A stretch of DNA of 18,047 bases from an uncultured Christensenellaceae bacterium (GTDB lineage: Bacteria; Bacillota; Clostridia; Christensenellales; Borkfalkiaceae): positions 1 to 18,047 of the forward strand of contig CAJUKJ010000022.1 of NCBI GenBank assembly GCA_910587365.1, given 5' to 3'. Position 1 is the stretch's first letter, and each line of letters begins with the position of its first letter. The notes beneath the pieces were generated by a model that made no database searches, was not told the DNA's origin, and saw only the letters and a program-made list of their open reading frames with translations. This document shows, in pieces, positions 6,555-13,255 of the stretch. The translations under genes were made by a program, and so were the position numbers.

Positions 6555-6690
6555 ATAAAAACGCATATATGCTCAATACTGCGTTAAGTTTCGCTTTCCT
6601 CGGGTCATTTACATTTAAGTAAACTTCCCTTCGGAAATGCTCGCTTGCCTTGTCTTGTTTGCATCTCTGCGTTTTAAGGAATTTGGTTTA
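6555..6690. repeat. Intergenic palindromic element, copy B
   Basis: This element fills the gap between ybaB and recR. Its ends are near-inverted: AAAACGCATATATGC (6558-6572) and GCATCTCTGCGTTTT (6661-6675) match at 13 of 15 positions. In the centre, TCGGGTCA precedes a hairpin, TTTAC/GTAAA with a 6-nt loop (6608-6623), followed by CTTCCC. The block CTTGTCTTGTTTGCATCT (6649-6666) is 17/18 identical to copy C. The hairpin arms differ from copy C at two base pairs, with both sides changed, so pairing is kept. Both B and C begin at or next to the stop codon of a plus-strand gene. The right end overlaps the weak recR ribosome binding site. Confidence 0.65.
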
Positions 6691-6694
6691 AATT

Positions 6695-7288
6695 ATGGAC
6701 GTTTTTATAGAACCGATAGGTAAACTCATAAACGAATTTTCAAAGCTTCCGGGGGTTGGTAAAAAGACCGCCCAACGCTACGCGTATAAAATTATAGGAA
6801 TGACGGACGCGGAAGCCCGCGCATTTGCCGACAGTGTACTTAACTGCAAGCGCAAGGTAAGGTACTGCAAAATTTGCGGAAACTTTACGGAAGAAGAGGT
6901 TTGCGATATATGCAAGCGTCGCGAAAAGTCCGCAATATGCGTCGTTAAAGAGCCGAAAGATGTTATAGCTATGGAAAAACTGCACGAGTTTAAAGGCGTT
7001 TACCACGTGCTTCACGGCGTAATTAGTCCTATGGACGGCGTCGGTCCCAACGACATACGCATAAAGGAGCTTCTCGCCCGCATAAACGAGGGCGGCGTGC
7101 AAGAGGTTATAATGGCAACCAATCCCGACGTCGAGGGCGAAGCAACGGCAATGTATATTGCAAAGCTTTTAAAGCCTTTGGGGGTAAACGTTACCCGTCT
7201 TGCGCACGGTATCCCCATCGGCAGTGAGTTGGAATACACCGATGAAGTGACTTTATCGAGAGCGTTGCTCGAAAGAAAACAAATTTAA
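6695..7288 (+). CDS. recR: Recombination mediator protein RecR
   Basis: RecR acts with RecF and RecO to load RecA on single-stranded gaps. The 197-residue product has the standard family length and order. An N-terminal helix-hairpin-helix contains LPGVGKKTAQRYA (18-30). A zinc finger has C58, C61, C70 and C73 in YCKICGNFTEEEVCDICKR. A Toprim domain starts near residue 80 and includes NPDVEGEATAMYIAK. The C-terminal Walker-like segment with RLAHGIPIGSELEYTDEVTL is present. The ATG at 6695 has AAGGA about 14 nt upstream, further than ideal, and that motif lies at the right edge of element B. Adjacency to ybaB and dnaX is the classical arrangement. The frame is complete. Confidence 0.97.
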   Translation: MDVFIEPIGKLINEFSKLPGVGKKTAQRYAYKIIGMTDAEARAFADSVLNCKRKVRYCKICGNFTEEEVCDICKRREKSAICVVKEPKDVIAMEKLHEFKGVYHVLHGVISPMDGVGPNDIRIKELLARINEGGVQEVIMATNPDVEGEATAMYIAKLLKPLGVNVTRLAHGIPIGSELEYTDEVTLSRALLERKQI

Positions 7289-7343
7289 ACGTCATAAAAA
7301 CTTTGGGTCGTTTAACATAATTAAATTTAAAGGTTTATATTCT

Positions 7344-8333
7344 ATGAAAGTTTCAGTTTTAGGTTGCGGACGCTGGGGTTCGTTTATCGCCTGGTATCAG
7401 GCAACCGTTCTTAAAAACGAGGTCGTATCCTGGGGACCAGAGGGCGACTATTCTTACGAGGTTTTAAAAAATACGGGTAAAAACGAATACGTCGCGCTCG
7501 ATAAAAGCATAACCTTAACCTGCGATTTGAAATTTGCCGTGGAAAGCGCGGACGTCATAATAATTTCAATTTCTTCACAGGGGCTGCGCGGCTTTATGCA
7601 AAAAATCATAAAGTATAACGTCAAGGACAAGCCGTTCGTTCTATGTATGAAGGGTATAGAAGAAAGCACGGGCAAACGCCTTTCCGAAGTACTGGTTGAA
7701 AGCGGAATTTGTTCCGATAAAATAGCCGTATGGGTGGGACCCGGACATATACAGGCTTTCACGCAGGGCATACCCAACTGTATGGTCATCGACAGTTCAA
7801 ACGAAAATTTAAAGCGCAACCTTGCCGACAGCTTCAAAAGCAACCTTATCCGCTTTTACTACGGCAATGATTTAATCGGTACGGAAATAGGCGCGGCAGC
7901 AAAAAACGTACTCGGCATCGCCGCGGGTTTGCTTGACGGGAGCGGCTATGTCAGTTTAAAAGGTCCTTTAATGGCGCGCGGCGCACACGAAGTGGGCAGA
8001 CTTATAGAGGCAATGGGCGGCAAATTCAATTCCGCATACGGTCTTGCACATTTGGGCGACTACGAAACAACTTTGTTTTCGGAATATTCCCACAACAGGA
8101 AGTACGGCGAAATGATGGCTCACGGCGCAAAGTTTGAAAAACTTGCCGAGGGCGTTATGACCGCAAAGGCAATGAAACAGCTTGGCGACGCACACGGGGT
8201 TGAGCTTCCCATAACCAACGCGGTATACGAAGGCTGCTTTTTATCGCACGCGTTTGAAAGCGGCGACGGCGCACAAAACTGTATGAATATAATTTTAAAA
8301 CTGTTCGACCGCCAGACAAAAAGCGAGTTTTAA
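7344..8333 (+). CDS. gpsA: NAD(P)-dependent glycerol-3-phosphate dehydrogenase
   Basis: GpsA reduces dihydroxyacetone phosphate to sn-glycerol-3-phosphate, the backbone precursor for phospholipids. The 329-residue protein opens with a Rossmann dinucleotide-binding motif, SVLGCGRWGSFIA (3-15). It has the catalytic lysine region GAAAKNVLGIAAG, the segment LMARGAHEVGRLIEAMGG, and a family-like LAHLGDYETTLFSEYSHNRK. It is somewhat divergent: the usual GPSFA/GPSHA block appears as VGPGHIQAF, and the usual LGDLVLTC block as LGDYETTLF. It may therefore belong to a less studied GpsA branch. AAAGG lies 10 nt before the ATG. The gene stands between recR and typA with short gaps and no clear terminator, so it may be co-transcribed with either. 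The enzyme family is firm; cofactor preference cannot be read here. Confidence 0.88.
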   Translation: MKVSVLGCGRWGSFIAWYQATVLKNEVVSWGPEGDYSYEVLKNTGKNEYVALDKSITLTCDLKFAVESADVIIISISSQGLRGFMQKIIKYNVKDKPFVLCMKGIEESTGKRLSEVLVESGICSDKIAVWVGPGHIQAFTQGIPNCMVIDSSNENLKRNLADSFKSNLIRFYYGNDLIGTEIGAAAKNVLGIAAGLLDGSGYVSLKGPLMARGAHEVGRLIEAMGGKFNSAYGLAHLGDYETTLFSEYSHNRKYGEMMAHGAKFEKLAEGVMTAKAMKQLGDAHGVELPITNAVYEGCFLSHAFESGDGAQNCMNIILKLFDRQTKSEF

Positions 8334-8397
8334 ACACGATCAAAATATATAACCGCTGCATTTTTCGTTTGCGGGAAATGAGCGGGAAAGAGGAGTT

Positions 8398-10227
8398 ATG
8401 CTAAGAGAAGATTTAAGAAACGTAGCAATTATAGCACACGTAGACCACGGCAAAACCACGCTCGTGGACGCGATGCTTAAACAGAGCAACACTTTCCGCG
8501 AAAACCAGTCCGTTGAAGAACGTGTTATGGATTCGGGCGATTTGGAACGCGAGAGGGGAATTACTATCCTTGCAAAAAACACGTCAATCCATTATAACGG
8601 CGTTAAAATAAACGTTGTGGACACACCGGGACACGCCGACTTTTCAGGCGAGGTAGAGCGGGTAATGATGATGGTAAACGGTGTTCTCGTCCTTGTAGAC
8701 GCGGCGGAAGGTCCTATGCCTCAGACCCGTTTCGTCGTACAAAAGGCACTTGAAATGGGACACAGACTTATTATCGTAGTAAACAAAATCGACCGTCCCG
8801 ACGCAAGGCTTGCCGAAGTTCAGGACGAAATTTTAGAGCTTTTGCTTGAACTCGACGCTTCCGACGACCAGCTTTTAAGTCCCGTTGTATGGTGTTCTGG
8901 CAGGGACGGCACAGCAACGCTCGATATAAACCAACCGGGCAAAGATTTGTCGCCGCTGTTTGAAACTATTTTAAACCATATACAGCCTATGGAGGTTGAC
9001 GCCGAAGGCCCCGCGCAAATTCTCGTATCGTCGATAGACTATAACGACTACGTCGGCAGGATAGGCGTCGGCAGGATAGAGCGTGGCGTCGTCAACCAGG
9101 GACAGGGCGTAGTTGTTACAAATTACAACAATATCCATTTAAAGACGGCAGGCAAGCTTGTCAACCTTTACCAGATAGAGGGTTTACAGCGCGTCGCTTG
9201 CGAAAGCGCGAAGGCGGGCGACATAGTCTGCTTTTCCGGTCTTGAAAAAATCAATATCGGCGACACGGTCTGTTCTCCCGATTGCGTTGAAGCGCGTAAA
9301 TTCGTTAAAATTACCGAACCTACCGTTGAGATGACATTTTCGGTCAACGACTCGCCGTTTGCGGGCAAGGACGGGAAGTGGGTAACTACCCGCCATATAA
9401 GGGACAGGCTTTTCAGGGAGCTTTTGCGCGACGTGTCGCTGCGCGTTGAAGAAACCGACTCTGCCGACAGCTACCGCGTTTGCGGCAGGGGAGAAATGCA
9501 TCTGTCTATTCTCATTGAAAATATGCGCCGCGAGGGCTACGAATTTCAGGTTTCCACGCCCCGCGTAATGTTTAAGGAAATCGACGGCGTCAGGTACGAG
9601 CCTATGGAAAAACTAATGGTTGACGTTCCCGACGACGCTACGGGTTCGGTGTTCCAGAGTATGGGCAACCGCAAGGGCGAGCTTCTGCATATGAACGCCG
9701 TCGGTAATCGCACCCGTCTTGAATTTATCGTTCCCGCAAGGGGTCTTTTCGGCTATAAATCCGAGTTTTTGACATCTACAAAGGGCGAGGGCGTTATGAA
9801 CAGCGTATTCTTTGAATATCAGCCGTATAAGGGCGAATTGTCAAGGAGGGATACCGGTTCTCTTGTCGCGTTTGAAACGGGCGAAGCGGTAACTTACGGA
9901 CTTTACAACGCGCAAGGCAGGGGTACGCTGTTTATCGGTGCAGGCACTCCCGTGTACGAGGGAATGGTAATAGGCGAATCTCCCAAAAACGAGGATTTGA
10001 ATGTAAACGTATGTAAGACAAAGCATCTTACAAACACCCGTTCAAGCTCTTCCGACGACGCGTTAAGGCTTATCACTCCCAAGAAAATGAGCCTTGAAGA
10101 ATGTCTTGAATTTATAGGCGACGACGAACTTTTGGAAATTACCCCCAAAAATATCCGTATAAGAAAGCGCATTTTAAATTCCGAGCTGCGCGCCAAGGCA
10201 AATGCAAAATTAAAAAAGGGAATATAA
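8398..10227 (+). CDS. typA: Ribosome-associated GTPase TypA/BipA
   Basis: BipA is a translational GTPase that binds ribosomes and helps 50S assembly and adaptation at low temperature or under stress. The 609-residue product has the family length. GTPase motifs are G1 AHVDHGKT (13-20), G2 RGIT (52-55), G3 DTPGH (75-79) and G4 NKID (129-132). Domain II, the EF-G-like domains III and V, and the BipA-specific C-terminal domain follow, the last including LEFIVPARGLFGYKSEFLT and the terminal NIRIRKRILNSELRAKA. The ATG at 8398 has a good Shine-Dalgarno sequence, AGAGGAG, ending 3-4 nt upstream. The only GATC of the window is in the short gap before this gene (8338-8341). No terminator follows, so readthrough into yabP is possible. 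Confidence 0.97.
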   Translation: MLREDLRNVAIIAHVDHGKTTLVDAMLKQSNTFRENQSVEERVMDSGDLERERGITILAKNTSIHYNGVKINVVDTPGHADFSGEVERVMMMVNGVLVLVDAAEGPMPQTRFVVQKALEMGHRLIIVVNKIDRPDARLAEVQDEILELLLELDASDDQLLSPVVWCSGRDGTATLDINQPGKDLSPLFETILNHIQPMEVDAEGPAQILVSSIDYNDYVGRIGVGRIERGVVNQGQGVVVTNYNNIHLKTAGKLVNLYQIEGLQRVACESAKAGDIVCFSGLEKINIGDTVCSPDCVEARKFVKITEPTVEMTFSVNDSPFAGKDGKWVTTRHIRDRLFRELLRDVSLRVEETDSADSYRVCGRGEMHLSILIENMRREGYEFQVSTPRVMFKEIDGVRYEPMEKLMVDVPDDATGSVFQSMGNRKGELLHMNAVGNRTRLEFIVPARGLFGYKSEFLTSTKGEGVMNSVFFEYQPYKGELSRRDTGSLVAFETGEAVTYGLYNAQGRGTLFIGAGTPVYEGMVIGESPKNEDLNVNVCKTKHLTNTRSSSSDDALRLITPKKMSLEECLEFIGDDELLEITPKNIRIRKRILNSELRAKANAKLKKGI

Positions 10228-10248
10228 GTTAAATTAAAAGCATAATAT
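10220..10248 (+). promoter_or_regulatory. Candidate SigE-type promoter for yabPQ-divIC
   Basis: GAATATA (10220-10226), a 14-nt spacer and CATAATAT (10241-10248) resemble the mother-cell SigE consensus known from Bacillus (a -35 like KMATATT and a -10 like CATACAAT). Matches are about 6/7 and 6/8 with correct spacing. yabP is SigE-dependent in Bacillus, which supports the call. It overlaps the end of typA. The area is A/T-rich, so a chance match remains possible. Confidence 0.4.
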
Positions 10249-10324
10249 ACCACCGAACAGGTATTTTACACCGAACAGCTGCGTTTTAACGCGTGCTTTG
10301 GGTTAATATCTGTAAAGGTGGTAT
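10247..10324 (+). promoter_or_regulatory. yabP: Leader pairing that could hide the yabP ribosome binding site
   Basis: ATACCACC (10247-10254) is complementary to GGTGGTAT (10317-10324), which contains the yabP Shine-Dalgarno sequence. TTTACA (10265-10270) is complementary to the adjacent TGTAAA (10311-10316). Together they form 14 bp with a 10-nt bulge on the left side. A small hairpin, GCGTT/AACGC (10281-10292), lies in the loop. A 10-nt direct repeat, CACCGAACAG, is also present at 10251-10260 and 10269-10278. Confidence 0.4.
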
Positions 10325-10329
10325 TTTAT

Positions 10330-10587
10330 ATGGAAAATTCGGTTCCCCATTCACTCAGTATCGAACAGTGCAAAAAAGTTGCGGCAACCGCGATTGAAAG
10401 CGTGGATTCGTTTTCGGACAAACAGATAGTTATGTCCTATCCACAGGGAAGGATAGTCGTTGCGGGCAGCGGTATGAAAATTATAAATTTTTCAAAGTCG
10501 AGCGGTTCTTTTGCTGCAACGGGGGAAATTATATCGGTAAGATATATCGGCAAGGGCGTAGGATTTAAAAGTAAGCTTTTTAAATAA
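10330..10587 (+). CDS. yabP: Sporulation protein YabP
   Basis: YabP is a small mother-cell sporulation protein of the YabP/YqfC family, implicated in spore assembly in Bacillus. The 85-residue product carries the family core: IESVDSFSDKQIVMSYPQGR, then IVVAGSGMKIINFSKSSG, and the closing TGEIISVRYIGKG. The frame is open upstream to a GTG at 10318. The ATG at 10330 is preferred because AAAGGTGG lies 8 nt before it and the GTG falls inside that ribosome binding site. yabQ follows with no gap and divIC after that, the same order as in Bacillus. A SigE-like promoter and a possible structure over the ribosome binding site lie upstream. The short sequence limits certainty, but the gene order makes the call solid. 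Confidence 0.9.
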   Translation: MENSVPHSLSIEQCKKVAATAIESVDSFSDKQIVMSYPQGRIVVAGSGMKIINFSKSSGSFAATGEIISVRYIGKGVGFKSKLFK

Positions 10588-10935
10588 ATGGGTATTTTCA
10601 TTTTTATAACCTGCACCTGCTGCGGTGTGCTTAGCGGAATTGTCTACGACGTGCTGTACGTTGCGCGCTGCGCCGTGTGCGGAATACACAAACAGGCGTA
10701 CACCGTTAAGGACAGGGTTTTTACCGCAGCGTGCGATATCTTATACTGCCTTATTTTTGCCGCTGCATTCGTTTTTATGTCCGTTATGTTCAACTTTGAC
10801 GGACTGCGTTTATATATGTTTCTCGGCTGTATTTTAGGCGCGCTGCTGTATTTAAAAAGTTTTCACGTAATTGTTGCATTTTCGGTAAAGAAAGTGTATA
10901 ATAGAGTTACTTTGAGAAAAGGAAAAGAAAAATGA
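10588..10935 (+). CDS. yabQ: Spore cortex biosynthesis protein YabQ
   Basis: YabQ is a mother-cell membrane protein needed for spore cortex formation in Bacillus. The 115-residue product has three hydrophobic segments (about residues 2-22, 48-70 and 75-95). It contains the family-typical GVLSGIVYDVLYVAR near the N-terminus and LRLYMFLGCILGALLYLK in the third segment. It is shorter than Bacillus YabQ, as many clostridial copies are. The ATG directly abuts the yabP TAA, and its own ribosome binding site is weak, so translational coupling to yabP is likely. The TGA overlaps the divIC ATG by 4 nt. Identification rests on these segments plus position between yabP and divIC. Confidence 0.85.
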   Translation: MGIFIFITCTCCGVLSGIVYDVLYVARCAVCGIHKQAYTVKDRVFTAACDILYCLIFAAAFVFMSVMFNFDGLRLYMFLGCILGALLYLKSFHVIVAFSVKKVYNRVTLRKGKEK

Positions 10936-11189
10936 CGGAAGAAAAGCGTAACCGCATAATTGCGGCGGTAACCGTAAACGTTATATTGCTTATTGTCATT
11001 CTTGCGGCAGTATGCATATATCAGCTTGTGGCTATCGTAAGATTGAATAATCTTAAAAAGGAAATCGCCAGACAAACCGAATATTACGAGGCCATAGAGG
11101 AAAAGGACAGAAACACCCTCGATTATTATAAATCGGAAGAGGGATTGTTGGATTTAGCTTATCAGTACGGCTTCGTCTTTAAAAAGTAA
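10932..11189 (+). CDS. divIC: Septum formation initiator DivIC/FtsL-like
   Basis: DivIC is a bitopic divisome protein that works with FtsL and DivIB at the division septum. The 85-residue product has a short charged cytoplasmic tail (MTEEKRNRI), one membrane span (about residues 10-32), and an extracytoplasmic coiled coil (about 35-65, LNNLKKEIARQTEYYEAIEE). It ends with a short segment, EEGLLDLAYQYGFVFKK, typical of the family. It overlaps yabQ by 4 nt and has AAAAGGA upstream. Coupling to the sporulation genes yabP and yabQ matches Bacillus, but a vegetative divisome gene needs a vegetative source of transcript, perhaps readthrough from typA. The S1-domain gene that follows in Bacillus (yabR) is absent; palindromic element C follows instead. 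Confidence 0.9.
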   Translation: MTEEKRNRIIAAVTVNVILLIVILAAVCIYQLVAIVRLNNLKKEIARQTEYYEAIEEKDRNTLDYYKSEEGLLDLAYQYGFVFKK

Positions 11190-11312
11190 AAACTCATATA
11201 TACTTCGCAATTCGGCGTCGTGTTTGCGTTTAGCTTCGGGTCACATACTTCTATGTATGCTCCCTTTGCAAAACAGCGCACTTCTTGTCTTGATTGCATC
11301 TTCGGGTTTTTA
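11188..11312. repeat. Intergenic palindromic element, copy C
   Basis: This element begins inside the divIC stop codon and fills the gap to the phosphatase gene. It contains TCGGGTCA, the hairpin CATAC/GTATG with a 6-nt loop (11244-11259), CTCCC, and CTTGTCTTGATTGCATCT (11284-11301), which matches copy B at 17 of 18 bases. The ends AAAAACTCATATATAC and GCATCTTCGGGTTTTT are partly inverted. Compared with copy B the hairpin arms differ at two positions and both partners changed, so the stem is kept. Confidence 0.65.
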
Positions 11313-11329
11313 ACTTTATAGGTTATATT

Positions 11330-12190
11330 ATGAAAATTAGCGTAATAGACGTTGGTTCTAATTCCGTCCGCCTTGCAATGCTGGCAGACGGAAAAACTTT
11401 ATATAAACGGCTTGCAACTACCCGTCTTGGCGAGGGTTTGTCCGTCACGGGTAAAATGACGGCGGACGCGGTTGAACGCACGGCACAGGCAATTTCAGCC
11501 TTTAAAGAATATGCCGTAACAGAAGGTGCGCAAAAAATTTACGTCTTTGCAACCGCTGCGGTACGTTCGGCTTCCAACCGTGAACAATTTCTCCGCCGCG
11601 TGAAAACCCTTTGCGGGATAGACGTCGACGTAATAAGCGGAGAGCAAGAGGCGCAAACGGGGCTTTTAGGCGCATTAATGGGCAAGGACGGCGGGATTAT
11701 CGACGTGGGCGGTGCCAGCACGGAAGTCACGATACAGCGCGGTGGAAAGCTTCTCTATTCAAAGAGTGTGAATATAGGCACCGTCCGTCTTTTCGACCTT
11801 GCGGGTCGGGATAAGCATAAGCTTAAAAAAGCGATATCCGAAAGGCTTTCCGACTATGGCGAATTTAACGCCGAAAGCTGCGATATGTACGCAATCGGCG
11901 GTACGGCAACCACGCTTGCTTCGGTAAGGCACGGACATTACGACCCTGCCATAACCGACGGCACGGTAATTACCGTTGACGAAATTTCCGATATGGCGGA
12001 CAAGTTTTTAACTTTGCCCGTTGAAGAGGTTCGCGCTTTAAGCGGAATGGAGCCGAGGCGCGCCGACGTGATAGGCGGAGGCTGTCTGCTAATGTGCGAG
12101 GTTATGAAGCATTTCGGCATCCCTAAAATAACCGTTTCGGAAAGCGACAATTTAGAGGGCTACTATATGCTTAAAGAGGGCGGACTATGA
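11330..12190 (+). CDS. Ppx/GppA family phosphatase
   Basis: Members of this ASKHA-fold family hydrolyse polyphosphate or pppGpp. The 286-residue protein contains the single catalytic module without the C-terminal HD extension of long enterobacterial forms. Motifs are the first phosphate loop IDVGSNSVRL (6-15), FATAAVRSASNREQFL (73-88), ISGEQEAQTGLLGAL (102-116) with the likely catalytic glutamate, the second phosphate loop GGIIDVGGASTEV (121-133), and the later AIGGTATTLAS. The frame is open upstream to a TTG at 11294, inside element C; the ATG at 11330 starts right before the conserved first strand and is preferred. Its ribosome binding site is weak. The TGA overlaps the next ATG by 4 nt, coupling it to a membrane metalloprotease. 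Whether the substrate is polyphosphate or a guanosine nucleotide cannot be decided from sequence. Confidence 0.9.
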   Translation: MKISVIDVGSNSVRLAMLADGKTLYKRLATTRLGEGLSVTGKMTADAVERTAQAISAFKEYAVTEGAQKIYVFATAAVRSASNREQFLRRVKTLCGIDVDVISGEQEAQTGLLGALMGKDGGIIDVGGASTEVTIQRGGKLLYSKSVNIGTVRLFDLAGRDKHKLKKAISERLSDYGEFNAESCDMYAIGGTATTLASVRHGHYDPAITDGTVITVDEISDMADKFLTLPVEEVRALSGMEPRRADVIGGGCLLMCEVMKHFGIPKITVSESDNLEGYYMLKEGGL

Positions 12191-12924
12191 AAGAAACCGC
12201 AATAAGCATAATTCTGTTTATTCTGTCGCTTCTTATAGGAGCAGGTTGCATGTTCGTCGTTTATAACGATTACGGACAAACCCCGTTAAGCTTTTTATAT
12301 TTGATTGGAATGATAGCGTCATTTCCGCTCCATAGTCTTTGGCATGAGCTGGGTCATATCGTTTTCGGCGCAATTGCTAAAATCAAAGCCGTGCCGGAAA
12401 TAAAGGGCAGTAAAAAGGTTTTCGGTTGGTCAAGCTGTAAAATAATACCCAAAACACATAAAAATTTAAAGGGCAGAATAATTTTTACCGCACTCGGCGG
12501 GCTTGCGTTCAATTTTCTTTTAATCGTTTTAGGCGTGGTTTCGCTGTTTGTAAAAGCAGTTCCTTCGGCAATAAGCATATGCGTGTTGCCCGCTTCGTTC
12601 TATTTGTTTGCATTTAACGCAATTCCTTTCTTGCTTGAAGACGGCAAAACCGACGGACTCGTGATTTACGAGCTGGCAAAAAACGATGACAACGCAAAAG
12701 TAACGATAGCCGTTTTAACGGTGCAGGCGCAGATTTTAAGCGGTAAATCCATCGAAGAGGTGGATGAAAAGCTTTTGTTCGATTTACCGGTAATTCAGGA
12801 AGACGACGCGGCGTTTATATCCTTAACCGAGCTTAGGTACGAGTACTTCAAAGCCAAAGGCAACGAAGAGCAAGCACAAAAATACAAACAAAGACTTGAC
12901 GGATTAATGCAATATTTACCTTAA
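12187..12924 (+). CDS. M50-like (site-2 protease type) membrane metalloprotease
   Basis: This 245-residue protein has the hallmarks of an intramembrane zinc metalloprotease. There is a HELGH motif (H53, E54, H57) at the end of a hydrophobic segment. A distal NAIPFLLEDG (144-153) fits the NxxPxxxxDG motif, whose aspartate (D152) is the third zinc ligand. Membrane spans are likely near residues 5-26, 33-60, 98-122 and 127-150. A soluble, helical C-terminal tail (about 155-245) ends with a TPR-like stretch, EYFKAKGNEEQAQKYKQRLD. The start overlaps the phosphatase stop by 4 nt, suggesting coupled translation. It is not clearly SpoIVFB or RseP: there is no PDZ or CBS domain. The substrate is unknown; co-expression with a Ppx/GppA phosphatase is the only context clue. 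Confidence 0.8.
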   Translation: MKETAISIILFILSLLIGAGCMFVVYNDYGQTPLSFLYLIGMIASFPLHSLWHELGHIVFGAIAKIKAVPEIKGSKKVFGWSSCKIIPKTHKNLKGRIIFTALGGLAFNFLLIVLGVVSLFVKAVPSAISICVLPASFYLFAFNAIPFLLEDGKTDGLVIYELAKNDDNAKVTIAVLTVQAQILSGKSIEEVDEKLLFDLPVIQEDDAAFISLTELRYEYFKAKGNEEQAQKYKQRLDGLMQYLP

Positions 12925-12927
12925 AAC

Positions 12928-12968
12928 GTAAGCGCACGGCGCAGCTTATAGCTGCGCCGTGCGCTTAC
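12928..12968. terminator. Perfect 18-bp inverted repeat, likely bidirectional terminator
   Basis: GTAAGCGCACGGCGCAGC (12928-12945) and its exact complement (12951-12968) flank the loop TTATA. It lies between the metalloprotease gene (stop at 12924) and the convergent zinc-ribbon ORF (stop at 12969). On the minus strand it is followed by GTTTT, a terminator tail; on the plus strand the tail is poor in T. Confidence 0.75.
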
Positions 12969-13124
12969 TTAGCTTATGCGGTAAAGTTTGCCGAAGCAGT
13001 TCGGGCAAACCCTGCCCCATAATTCCGCTTTGGTTTTGCATACGTGGTTTCCGCAGGTTCCGCACTCGAAAAAGTTTTCCGCAAGTTCAAAATTGTCAAG
13101 GTTTCCGCAATTGAATTTTTCCAT
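12969..13124 (-). CDS. Small zinc-ribbon protein (hypothetical)
   Basis: This ORF of 51 codons from the ATG at 13124 (66 from a GTG at 13169) encodes two CxxC knuckles, FECGTCGNHVC and RVCPNCFGKLYRI, about 16 residues apart. That spacing is typical of a zinc ribbon and unlikely to appear by chance. The stop codon abuts the 18-bp hairpin whose minus-strand side ends in a T run. A TTGAAT-16-TATAAT promoter faces it from 13196-13223. Neither start has a good Shine-Dalgarno sequence: the ATG follows seven T residues that form one arm of a palindrome. Function is unknown; zinc ribbons of this size often bind nucleic acid or a protein partner. The ORF is probably real, but its start is uncertain. 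Confidence 0.55.
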   Translation of the reverse strand: MEKFNCGNLDNFELAENFFECGTCGNHVCKTKAELWGRVCPNCFGKLYRIS

Positions 13125-13157
13125 AAAAAAAGCGTGTGCAACCCGCCTTTTTTTATG
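13122..13157. repeat. A7/T7 palindrome over the zinc-ribbon start
   Basis: CATAAAAAAAG (13122-13132) and CTTTTTTTATG (13147-13157) are perfect inverted repeats, with an extra GCG/CGC core possible inside. On the minus strand this gives a stem followed by seven T residues and then the ATG of the zinc-ribbon ORF. It could act as an intrinsic terminator or attenuator in either direction. Confidence 0.55.
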
Positions 13158-13186
13158 CTTTGTACGCACAAATTTTAATCATTTTG

Positions 13187-13215
13187 TTGCCTTTTATTAT
13201 ATAATATGGTATAAT
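13187..13215 (+). promoter_or_regulatory. Sigma-A type promoter of gyrB-gyrA
   Basis: TTGCCT (13187-13192), a 17-nt spacer and a perfect TATAAT (13210-13215) preceded by TGG, an extended -10. Transcription should begin near 13222, leaving a leader of about 34 nt before the gyrB ATG. It overlaps a promoter pointing the other way. Confidence 0.75.
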
Positions 13216-13223
13216 TAATTCAA
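13196..13223 (-). promoter_or_regulatory. Divergent promoter toward the zinc-ribbon ORF
   Basis: On the minus strand TTGAAT (13223-13218), 16 nt, then TATAAT (13201-13196). It is interleaved with the gyrB promoter, so polymerase binding at the two sites would be mutually exclusive. Confidence 0.45.
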
Positions 13224-13255
13224 GACTTATCAAAATCTAAAAAAGAGGGATAAAA

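Noticed and set aside
7281..7328. Nested A/T-rich palindromes between recR and gpsA (TTAAACG/CGTTTAA and AAATTTAA/TTAAATTT)
   Set aside because: The arms are short and A/T-rich with a 17-nt loop and no T run, so chance is a sufficient explanation.
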